From contig OZ038378.1 in NCBI GenBank assembly GCA_964036045.1, forward strand, positions 25,471,935-25,535,934: a stretch of 64,000 nt of DNA, given 5' to 3'. Shown here piece by piece: positions 29,243 to 38,883 of the stretch. The DNA comes from Eutreptiella sp. 'Long Island Sound 2002' (lineage: Eukaryota; Euglenozoa; Euglenophyceae; Eutreptiales; Eutreptiaceae). Positions within the stretch are counted from its first letter, which is position 1; each line of letters opens with the position of its first letter. The notes beneath the pieces are model-generated. The model was not told the origin of the DNA, made no database searches, and saw only the letters and a list, made by a program, of their open reading frames with translations. A program made the translations under genes and the position numbers.

Positions 29243-32236
29243 TGACGCGTTCCCGTGGGGGGCCGGCCACAAGACGCTGCGGTGACACGCACAGGTGAGC
29301 AGGCAGGCAAAGCACTACGCTCACAAGGGCATCAATACGCTCGTGTCATGTGACAAAGCGTTTCAGAATCCTTGCCACTCTGCAAAGAGGGAACAAAAGT
29401 ATGTACAACAACACATCAGGATATGTACACATGGGGTTAAGACTGGACTGGGGTAAGGGCATCACAGGACAATAGACACTCAGTCCCAACTCGTATCCCG
29501 ATCCCAGGTCCGACCCTCTCAGTGGCTGGTGGGGGCGGGGGCTCAAACACAACCCATGCCCTGCTCAGTCCGGACCCTGAAACCCTGCCAATGGGGGGGG
29601 TGTCCCGCCCAGCCACAGGCGAGTTCCGAGAATAATTAATGGGCTCCAAGGCCAATTGACAGTGGTCCCTTATGCTCCCACAACGGCAGGTCCCAACTCC
29701 CCTCTGAGCTAGAGATATGGCCCCGCCATTATCCCCTAGGAGTTGGTAGCTGAAAATGGGCTGTTTCAGCCCAAACTGAAATTAGCTCAAAAATCTCCAA
29801 AATTGACCCTTCGTCAGGACCCGCCAGAGGTAGGAACGAGGCAACTGACCCTGTGCCCTTTCGAGTACGAACTCCCTGGAGCCCTCACCCAACCTGGTTC
29901 CCTCTGAGGTCCCGGCATCAGGGCACCACGGGTTCGTCAAGTGGGGTCATGATGCCAAAATCACCAAAATTGGCACCATTCTGATGCGCAGCTCGCCCGG
30001 CCAGGGCAAGGCCAATGGCTCACAGGTTAGGAGGCAGGACCTAGGACTCTTATCTGAGTGTACAACTTGAAGTTAGGTCCGGGATCCCCGTGGGCAAAGA
30101 GATATGGGGCCACCAATTGACCACAAGGGGGGTTGAAATTGGGGTCCCAAAAGGGGGTCATTTTGGCTGCCTGAAAGGAGCCAAAATCCGGGGTGCTCCC
30201 AATAGTATATCTTCACGCCGGCTTGGAGATCGGATCCGCCATTCCATACGCGATCCACCAGGGGTCTGACGGAGGCTGCCATGCCCTTGGTCCCCAAAGA
30301 TCTCAATGCCACTTGGCGTGGTGACGATCCCAATTGGGTCCACAAATGCCAAAATGGCAAAATTGCCCACACTCACTTTGGGCTAGCGCCTTAACGAAGG
30401 TTGCTCCGCTTCGCCCACGTGGTGTGTGAACCATGGGGACCAATATGCATAACACCAATGTCATATATGGTCCATTGGTCCATGCGTCTGGCGTGCACGG
30501 GTGGGCTAAACATAGTGCACGGCGGGCAACAAAAGTGGAAAATTGCTCAAAATGGACAAAAATGCGCACACTCATGGTTGGGGCAAATGAGGCACATGCC
30601 CGACTTGGACCGGAGTGTGCCATAGGATTGGTATCAAGTTATATGTATCCAACATGTAATTGGGGCGTCGCCCAACTCCTCCGGTTTTGGGAATGGCAGG
30701 GTTGCCAAGTGAGCCCATGATTTGGGATAGTCCCAAATCGCCAACATGGCGGCCACGGTATGCCAAGCCCAAGAGGAGTTATTCGCCGGGTCCAAGATAT
30801 GTTGGGCACCGAAGTATGTACCCTCAGAACATACTTGTGTCATGATGTCAATTGAGCGCAACGCTGAGATACAGGGTCGCCACTTGACATCATGACGGGC
30901 AAAAAACGGCAAAATTTGCACAAAGATACACAAAAGTGCCTTGAAAGGTGCACAATTATATTATAATATCTTCGGCTTGGATCGTGCAATCAACTAATCC
31001 TTCTAAACAAAATGATATGACACCAATGACCTTCGACTCCACATATGTGCTCCACTTGGGGCGCTTTGAAAGGTCACGAGCGCTACTTCCCAAGTGGGCA
31101 CATGAAATTATGGAAAATCGCAAAACACACACCTTGCTCCCAACGCATCGCTTCGGGATCGCCCCACAAGCTTCCCTTCACGGAGGCTAGGCTTGCAATT
31201 GATGGTAGGGAGTATGGAGAAGGAGCTTGCACAATATGAGGTTCATTGGCGGGTTTGGCTTGGAGCGATGGACCCGCCAAATGGGCACGCAACACAACAC
31301 AAGGCACATACTCCATATTGCCCAAAAAGGTAGCTCCCCCCAACGATATGTCATGCCCCTCCAAGGGCATAACTTTGTGTCAATCGCTCATAGGAACTCA
31401 AGGGGAGTTCCTATGCAACACCAACACTCGCGCGCTACACTCCAAAGTTATCTTAACGCACACAATATCATGGCCAAAGAATTATAACGCAAACTCTACC
31501 CTCTTGACCATGATCCATTACGCTAGCGCGCACTTGTGGAAACGCAAGGCGTATAATGCTTCCTAAATTACGTTGGGAGTATTGTGAATACATCCCACGT
31601 TTCCTTATTGTCATTCCTCGCAAGCGGCACGAGATATGACCCTCACAAGTCGCCTCACGAATCAACTTTGTTGTGCCCATATCTCTAAGACAAATGGAGG
31701 GCAAGACAAAAGGAAAGTTGATTCGTGCATAGGGAAACACGTAGGTCCACCCGAAAGAGGTCAAATCAAGTGCGGGGATGTCGAAGTCGAAAATCCGATT
31801 TCGACATCCTGAAAAATTCGGATTAAGGTTGCGAGTGTAAGATGTGAAAATTGCGGATGCATCAATGCAATTCCTGAAGACTTTAGAGTCTTCGTCACGA
31901 TTTGCGCTAAAATATCTGTATATAACAGTTAAACTGGCGGTTACGCTAAAGTCCCGAACTAACCGCCAGCTGTCAAAGCAGTGAATATCAGAACGGAAGC
32001 GTAAAAATTGACGGAAACAATATGAAAAAAAAACCCTGTTGATTCCTGATATTCTGATATACAAATCTCCGCTGGCGGTGCATCGGTTGCCGATGCGGGG
32101 CTTTACGGCACGGAACACGCTCCCGCTGGGCTCGCACCGGGCGTCAACGGGCGTCTTCCCTTCCGTACATGAGGTTAGTGGACCGGAGACCGGTTGTATG
32201 CCGTAACCTAGCCATGGGGTTCTGGGTACCGCTTCA
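29243..32236 (-). repeat. 5' LTR of the nested Gypsy element
   Basis: 2994 bp, partner of 15137-18105, differing by a few percent. It ends on the + strand at GGTACCGCTTCA, directly followed by the GCAT duplication and the resumed pol frame of the outer element. Confidence 0.9.
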
Positions 32237-32240
32237 GCAT

Positions 32241-34305
32241 TGACGTCCTGTCCCACGCCGAGATCGACCACGTCGTCAACTACATGCGGATTGGGATGCA
32301 CGACCGTGTGGCAGCCAGGAAGGGGCGAGCAATGGCCACATCTGCGCACTGGTCGGATGACAAGATGTTGGTCACCGGCAAGTACAAGAAGGATGAGTTC
32401 GTGGCGAGGGTCACGGATCACATAGCGGACCAATATGATGGTCCGGTTGGGTCGGACCCGCCGACGTGGGATTTTCCAAGAATGGCGGCCGGTAGCGAGA
32501 AGAACCAGGCCAATGCCGCAAATTTTCGAAGATTATCGGTGGGAGGCGCGCCCCACGACGATGGAGACGGCATATCGGACAAGGAGAAGTCGGACTCGGA
32601 CCCGGAAGACGCCTATACCGCAGTGCGGTCGGTTGCATCGATACCGAAGCAGGCGGCTGAAGAGGCCCAGGAGAACCTGAAGGTCGCCGAGCTGAAGGAG
32701 AGGCTGATAAATGCCTATCCGCGGCTATTCAGTGGCGTCGCCAACAAGAACCCTCCAGATCGTGGGAGGTTTGGCACAGGGAGGATCAAGCTGAAGCCGA
32801 ACCCCAAGATCTATCGTCATCGGGAGTACCTACTTCAGGGCGATCGGGCGGAGGCCATGAAGAAGTTGTTGGCCGAGTTTATTGAGCGGGGCTGGATCGA
32901 ACCCTCCGACAGTGAGTGGGCCAGCCCAGCCTTTATCGTGCCCAAGGAGAAGAAGGGGGTGTGGAGGTTGGTGGTTGACTACAGGGGTTTGAACGAGCAA
33001 ACTGAGCACGACTCGTACTCGCTTCCTCTGATCGACACCATCCTTCAAAAACAACAAAAAAAGCGGTCCTTCACGGTGTTAGACCTGAAACACGGCTATC
33101 ACCAGATGCCGCTACACCCGGACTCCAGGCCCCGCACAGCGTTGTCGACGCCGCTGGGGCCCATGCAGTGGAAAGTGGTGCCTATGGGCGCCAAGAATGG
33201 CAACACCGCTTTCCAGCGCATGATGGAGGACCTACTTGGTCCTGTCCGGGACTGTGCCGACCCCTTTGTGGATGACATCATTATTGGGTCCGGCACGGAA
33301 GACATGACTGAGGAGGAGCTCATCGAAGCGCATGAGAAGGATCTGCGCCGAGTGCTCAGCGAGCTGGACAAGCACAACATGGTGTGCAAGCCCACCAAAG
33401 TCTCACTCTTCGTGAGGGAAGTGGAGTTTGCGGGTCACGTGGTTGGTCACGGGCAACGCCGTCCCATGCCTGGGAAGCTGGCGTCTCTGCACCACTGGGA
33501 GAAGCCCCAGACCATCAGCGAACTCCGATCCTTCATGCGGTTCTGCAATTATTTTTCGGGCTATGTCCGGATGTATGCGGAACTATCGGGCCCGCTGCAC
33601 AAGATGCTGCAGGTGGGCAAGTTCGATGGTCGGAAGGGGAGCAAGAAGAAGCTTGCATGGACCCCTGAGGCCGAAGATGCGTTCAGCCGCCTGAAGGAGC
33701 GACTCCTGGGGCAGCTGGGGCTCTTCCTGGTGGACCTGAACAAGGGATTCGTGCTACGGACAGACTATGCTGTAGGGGCAGTCCTCGAGCAGGTCCGGGA
33801 CGACGGGTCGCACGTACGCATGGCGTTTTGGCGCCCTATCCTGGCCGAGGGCCAACGTCAAACCTGGACGGCAAGGGAGAAGGAGACGTACGCCATTGTT
33901 TGTGCGCTCAGGAAGTGGTCTGGCCACATCGGATTACAACTGGTGGTGGTTTGCACGGACCATCAGTCCTTACAGAGCTGGCACAAGGAGCACGTCGACA
34001 CCCCCTCGGGACCGGCGGCAAGGAGGGCCCGGTGGCACGAGACGTTCGCCAAGTTCGACCTCAGCGTCGTATATGTCGCGGGGAAGGACAACACTGTGGC
34101 GGGTTGCCTCAGTCGATGGGCCTACCCCGCTGGCAAAGCATGGATGGACATGTCCAGCCATGGGGACGCCCAGGAGACCGAGGAGGCCAAGCGCATCATT
34201 GAGATGGAGAAGGCCATGGAGCAAGAGGGGGTCAAGTGCTTTGTGGTGATGGCAAACCGTACAGACCTGGCCAAGTTCCGGGGCGCCCGAGTCCAAGCAA
34301 TTTGA
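32241..34305 (+). CDS. pol: pol of the outer element resumed: RT and RNase H
   Basis: Rejoins in phase with the frame cut at 15136. RT has VDYRGLN (32971-32994), LDLKHGYHQM, PMGAKNGNTAFQ and FVDD (33265-33276). RNase H follows; compared with the nested element, three residues after the first catalytic Asp are deleted (TD-YAVGA instead of TDASDYAVGA, near 33763), which may disable it. CTDHQSLQSW and KDNTVAGCLSRWA are kept. A TGA at 34303-34305 interrupts; the integrase follows in the same frame, so this is most likely a nonsense mutation. Confidence 0.9.
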
Positions 34306-35532
34306 GAGGAAACCCTCGGGCAATGGATGGTGGCCCCCGTAGAGCTAGTCAGGTCGGTGCTGACAGAAGACTGGTCGGACGACTATGCGGCATCCGAACA
34401 CTGGAGCAGGTACTGGAATGCCGTGAGCGCCCCGTCGGACGACGAATGGCCTGAGGGCTTGACCGAGGATGGGGATAATTTATTCCTCAAGGACAAGCTA
34501 TTGGTTCCTGAGAACCGAATGGAGGAGCTCATTGACCACTGGCATAACGCCCAGCTCATGCATCCTAGTCGGTACAAGATGCAGCAGGACCTGGAGTGGC
34601 GCTTCAAGTTCCCACCGGGGTACTGCGCCATCCTGGACAAGTACTGCAGCAACTGCGCCATGTGTCGGGGCACGAAAAGCCCCAACCATTCCACAGCGGG
34701 CAACCCAGTGTATACGGCTATACCCGAGGCAGCTATGCGGTCCGTGGCCATGGATGTATTTACCATGCCTGAGGTCACCGTGGAAGGAGAGACCTACGAC
34801 TGTGTCATCCTGGCGGTGGATAGGCACAGTGGGTATATCGTTGCAGTCCCTGGCAAGAGGTCCAAGAAGAAGGACAAGAGGGATAAGCATGGAGTGGGTC
34901 TGCAGGCCAAGACCGTCGCTAATGCCATGATCAGGCATTGGCTGACAATTTTTGATGTCCCAGCTGTCATCTGCAGCGATCGGGGCAGTCAATTTGTGGG
35001 GACGTGGTTCAAGACGATGTGCAAGCACATGGGGATTCGGCACGCCAAGACCGTGGCGTACCACAGCCGGTCGAATGGCCGGGCTGAGGTGGCCTGGCGG
35101 CAAATGTTCGAAAGGATCCGCCAGCTGCACATTGACGAACCGGGCCGGAATTGCTACACTTTGCTGTGGAGAGTACTCCAGGCGTACCACGACCTTCCAG
35201 GGCCCACCGGACTGTTGCCCCATTGTATCCTGTTCCTACGGGATCGAATGTCACGCACTCTCCCGTGGTTGAACCATAGCAAAGTGGCCCGGGATGCGAA
35301 CGCTATGATGGCTGAGGCGGACGACACGGCGGCCAAGGTGTGCAAAGCACTTCAGGACGAGCATGAGAAGAGGGCCAAGTACTTCAAGCAGGGAAAAGTC
35401 CAGAAATATGCTCTCAGAGACACCGTATGGGTGGAGCGGCACCACAAGGATGTCCTGTCCACGCATCGGCAGGCGTCTTGGTATGTGCCGGAAGGTTGGG
35501 CAGGATGTGTATGCGGTTCGAGTGGGGGATAA
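34306..35532 (+). CDS. pol: pol of the outer element: integrase
   Basis: Same phase as the RT part. His/Cys zinc region (WHNAQLMHPS ... CSNCAMC near 34644-34664). Catalytic triad: Asp at 34752, Asp at 34978 (CSDRGSQF) and Glu at 35086 (NGRAEVAW), with 35 residues between the last two. The frame fails near 35490, where the nested element's protein shows that it should continue; the rest is in the 35363-35884 frame. Predicted to join element DNA to chromosomes; inactive here because of the stops. Confidence 0.9.
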   Translation, partial: EETLGQWMVAPVELVRSVLTEDWSDDYAASEHWSRYWNAVSAPSDDEWPEGLTEDGDNLFLKDKLLVPENRMEELIDHWHNAQLMHPSRYKMQQDLEWRFKFPPGYCAILDKYCSNCAMCRGTKSPNHSTAGNPVYTAIPEAAMRSVAMDVFTMPEVTVEGETYDCVILAVDRHSGYIVAVPGKRSKKKDKRDKHGVGLQAKTVANAMIRHWLTIFDVPAVICSDRGSQFVGTWFKTMCKHMGIRHAKTVAYHSRSNGRAEVAWRQMFERIRQLHIDEPGRNCYTLLWRVLQAYHDLPGPTGLLPHCILFLRDRMSRTLPWLNHSKVARDANAMMAEADDTAAKVCKALQDEHEKRAKYFKQGKVQKYALRDTVWVERHHKDVLSTHRQASWYVPEGWAGCVCGSSGG

Positions 35533-35884
35533 CAAGATCCTTGACCGCGACCACACCCAGCTTCGTCCCCGAGCACCAGAACCCAGCGGACGTCCCGTCA
35601 CCTTCGACTTCACAGCCGGCGATGTGGACTCGGATGACGAGGGTGAGGACGACGACTTCACCGCTGAGAAGATCCTGATGGACAAGCCAGACCCGGGGAC
35701 ACCCGGGGGGAGGCTATATAAGGTCCGTTGGAAGGGATTTGCCGCATCCAGAGATTCGTGGGAGCCCCCGAGCAGTTTCGTTCCGAGGTATACCACGGTC
35801 TGGATGGATTATCTAAAGAAAAAGAACATTTCTTTGGATGTCAAGGACGTGTTGGTCCATTTTGTGGCTGCTAAAGCACCGTAA
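35363..35884 (+). CDS. pol: pol C-terminus of the outer element: chromodomain
   Basis: From about 35500 the frame carries KVGQDVYAVRVGDN, matching the end of the nested integrase, an acidic linker, and then a chromodomain (FTAEKIL, YKVRWKGF, DSWEPPSSFV) at about 35655-35830. It ends with TAA. The upstream part of this frame (35363-35490) is a shadow of the integrase. Chromodomains bind methylated histone tails and steer chromovirus integration. Confidence 0.85.
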   Translation: MRRGPSTSSREKSRNMLSETPYGWSGTTRMSCPRIGRRLGMCRKVGQDVYAVRVGDNKILDRDHTQLRPRAPEPSGRPVTFDFTAGDVDSDDEGEDDDFTAEKILMDKPDPGTPGGRLYKVRWKGFAASRDSWEPPSSFVPRYTTVWMDYLKKKNISLDVKDVLVHFVAAKAP

Positions 35885-36269
35885 TGGATCCCCCTTGGCA
35901 TTTATGTTTGTTCTTGTGCTTGGGAGACGGGCCGAGGGCGTTCATCCGGGGATATTGGGCCTTGATTGGCCATATACCCCCTTCACCCGGTCTCCACATA
36001 TATATTTCATTGTGGTATACGTATTTAGACTGGTCGACAACGTTTTCTCTATCTTTGATCCCCTTGGTCCATGTTGTAGATCAAGAGGAGACCGGATATG
36101 GCGGAGGGCACCAATCGTGTGTGTCCTCACCCCTTCCTTGGGGCATGGGGGACGCCTACGCCGTATGTGGGGCCTCCGTGTGTCCTTGAGATATGGGGGG
36201 GGGGGAATTGGGGCCGAATGGGGTCCTCCTGTCCTCTCTTCAATGACTTCCGAGCGGATACAACGCTCT
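35885..36269 (+). other. 3' noncoding stretch of the outer element
   Basis: 385 bp between the pol stop and the polypurine tract. Nothing recognisable besides a run of G near 36194. Confidence 0.55.
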
Positions 36270-36280
36270 GAGAAGGGGGG
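36270..36280 (+). promoter_or_regulatory. Polypurine tract of the outer element
   Basis: GAGAAGGGGGG abuts the right LTR start TGAAGCC, as expected for the plus-strand primer; the nested element has a similar tract. Confidence 0.75.
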
Positions 36281-38694
36281 TGAAGCCGGTTCCGACCCCC
36301 GTGGCCATCTTTGGGTCACTTGGGGTGTGTATCTATGGGCCGGCAAGCCGCCATTGGCTGATATCATACTGTCCCATCCACCTGACCTAACCTGATGTGA
36401 TAGTTTGATAGGCTTGGCCATTTCAGCTATGAGCGGCCATATTCAATACCGAGGCGCCGCCAGGTGAGATTTATATATCAAAATATCAGGAATCAACAGG
36501 GTTTTATTATCATAACGTTTCCGTAATTTTTCAGCTATCCGTTTCGATTGTCAATGTATCGGCGACTGGCAGTTGGCTCGCAATTTTGCGGTAACCTATT
36601 GGTTAACTGTTATTTCCAGATATTTTAGCGGAAACCCCGATGAAGGGTTAAATTTAATCAGAAAAGGGTTCGTTGCTTCCGCAATTTTCATGTTATACAC
36701 TCGCAAAATTAATCCGATTTTTTCAGACATTCAGAATCAGATTTTCAATTTCAAGGTCGCCGCACTGTATATGGTGAATTTCGAGTGGTCCTACATTTTT
36801 CCCTGATCACAAACCAACCTTCTTTTTGTTGTCTCCTTCATTTTTCTTGGAGATATAGGCGAAACAAAATTGATTCGTGAGGCCACTTTGAATGGTCATA
36901 TCTCCAGCTCACTGCGAGGAATTTCAATTTTGAGACATGGGCTAGAATCGCCTTGGTCTCAACTTAATTTATGATGCGTCAAACGCCTTTGGTGTGTACA
37001 CATGCCCGCTGTGGCAAGGGATAATTGTCATAGGCGTAGAATGTGATTTATAACTCTTGGACCATGCAACCGAATATTGTAATGCGACTTTCGAGTGTAC
37101 CGCATGAGTGTTGGTGTTGCATAGAAACTTTCATTGGGTTCCTACGTGTTTTTAACGTCAAGTTATGGCCATGGAGGGTCATGACATACCATGGTGGGAG
37201 CTATTTTTGAGGGTATTTGTTATATGCATGGTATGTGCTTCGCTATGCCCAGGCCCATTTTATATATCTCCGGTTGTAGGAAGATACATGCAGTCGCACG
37301 TGGCAAAAGCTTTGCCCATGTCCTAATGGTGTGCTCCATAGCGCTAGACGGAGTCTACCGCACATATAGTGCATGTGGGAAGGCTTACGGAGCGACTCAC
37401 AAGCGCCACTATCAATTTTCCCATTTTTATGGTGCGTGTCGTGAGGAGGTTTGAAGGTGTCCCTATGCGTCCATGTGGGGATCCAATTGGTGGGATTGTT
37501 CGCAAATGGTCCCAAGCTATTTTGTTTTGAACCATATGTTGAGACCATGGGTGAGCGAAGTTATATACTATAGTGATTATCTTGAAATTTGCAACATTTG
37601 CATGTTTTTGACCTCATTTTCTGCTCATTTTCGTATTTTATGTGCTCAACTGGTCGGCTAACAGTACCGTGCCTAGAGATCTGTGAACTATGGTATGTTG
37701 CTTTTATGTTGGCATATGCTTCGGTGTTGCACCTCACCATATGCCAGATCACGGGGTCACTTTGGCGTGGCAGACGAGGCCTCACAAAATTAGGTCTCAA
37801 ATTCGTGAGTTGACTTGTGAAGCATGGCATGTATATACCTGGATGGGGTTTGGGGGCCAATGTTGGGATATTCTTGGCCATGGACCTCTGGTCTATATCA
37901 CCCTTTTATACTACTCTCCGGTTTGACACATGCATATAGCATTTGAATATTTGCCGTATGCATTTTTGAGTATATAATTGAATTTTGGGCACTACGGTGT
38001 GGTTTACCTAATTTTGCTATGTTGTGAGGTCATCTTCATGGGGCAATTCTCCAAGCCCAATCGACTCCAAGTCCAACCAAAATTATGTCAGGGTAGGGCA
38101 TGGTCTTGAGTGCCACTGTAGGCCATGACGAGTCACCTTCCTTTTTCGGCTAGGATTTAGAGACTGGGGAGTGAACACATTTTTGGGGTTTGTGTAGTGA
38201 CTTTTGACACATGGCATTTAGCCATCTTATTTGACTTGGTTCAGGGCATCATGCTGGCGAGTCAAGGGAAGGTCTTGAGTCCAGGGAATGAGGGGTCTAT
38301 GGCTGTGATTGTGTGTGTTTCCATCTTTCCCCAATTTTGCTTGATTTGTGTTCATATGCCAATTTCAGGGCTTCTTTATTGATTTTGGTGCAATTCTATG
38401 TACATGCCCAACGCCCGTGTCTCCGTGTGCACCGTGAGACGACCGGTGTGTTGAAAGGAGTTGTTGAGTGTCAACGCGGGACCTCAAACACCCTTGGAAG
38501 CCCTCAGTGTGGATTATTTGGATTTGATCTATTGTACTTGGGAGTTGGTTATTGCAAGGGATCAGGATGTGAAGGAGCCATATTTTACAATTTTTTGGGG
38601 AAATTGTGCAGGATAGGGCAAGATCATGCAGAACCTGGTGAGAAGCAAGACCATAGGAGTGACAGGAAATGGTGGAAGGGGTACAGCAGGGGCA
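36281..38694 (+). repeat. 3' LTR of the outer Gypsy element
   Basis: 2414 bp, partner of 8579-10859. The extra ~133 bases (near 38388-38520) relative to the left LTR account for the length difference. It ends GGGGCA, followed by CAAAG (38695-38699). Confidence 0.9.
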
Positions 38695-38699
38695 CAAAG

Positions 38700-38883
38700 G
38701 AGCACACCTAGGGGGCGACACCGGGGGCAAAGGAGCACGAAAGGGAAGGGGGGGGGGCGCAAGAGGGGAGGATCACTGTGTCGTGCAATGTGTCGTGCAA
38801 CATAAGGCCAGCAGCAAGTGGGACGGGCCACAGAGTCCACCCGCACTGCCATTTCCATAGCTCACACAGCCTTCGTTAGCTGA
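38700..38883 (+). other. Resumed spacer / leader upstream of LINE copy B
   Basis: Matches 60960-61133 upstream of copy C, including GGGGGCAAAGGAGCACGAAA and CACACAGCCTTCGTTAGCT just before the first ATG. It continues the spacer broken at 8578. Confidence 0.7.

Larger units (their letters stand above)
15137..32236 (-). mobile_element. Nested Ty3/Gypsy-type chromodomain LTR retrotransposon, 17.1 kb
   Basis: LTRs of about 3 kb at both ends, TG...CA termini and a GCAT duplication. All coding frames run on the - strand, so the 5' LTR is the right one. Order in the sense of transcription: coiled-coil and Pro/Gly-rich gag part, gag core, zinc knuckle, UAG, protease, methyltransferase-like segment, RT, RNase H, integrase, chromodomain. 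It sits inside the outer element's pol, between its protease and RT regions. The LTR pair looks slightly more alike than the outer pair, as expected for the younger insertion. It is a relative of the outer element: same domain order, similar knuckle, similar polypurine tract and LTR start. Confidence 0.9.
8579..38694 (+). mobile_element. Outer Ty3/Gypsy-type chromodomain LTR retrotransposon, 30.1 kb including a nested element
   Basis: Bounded by LTRs that start TGAAGCC and end GGGGCA or GGGGCCA, with a CAAAG target duplication. Without the nested element it is about 13.0 kb. The coding order on the + strand is gag with zinc knuckle, aspartic protease, methyltransferase-like segment, RT, RNase H, integrase, chromodomain; this is the Gypsy order, and the chromodomain points to the chromovirus-like side. 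A polypurine tract precedes the right LTR. It inserted into the spacer of the LINE array. The LTRs differ by a few percent by eye, and the reading frames carry several stops and frameshifts, so this copy is inactive. Confidence 0.9.

Noticed and set aside
38388-38520. An independent insertion in the right outer LTR
   Set aside because: No target duplication; a deletion in the left LTR at a short GATTTG repeat explains the difference equally well.
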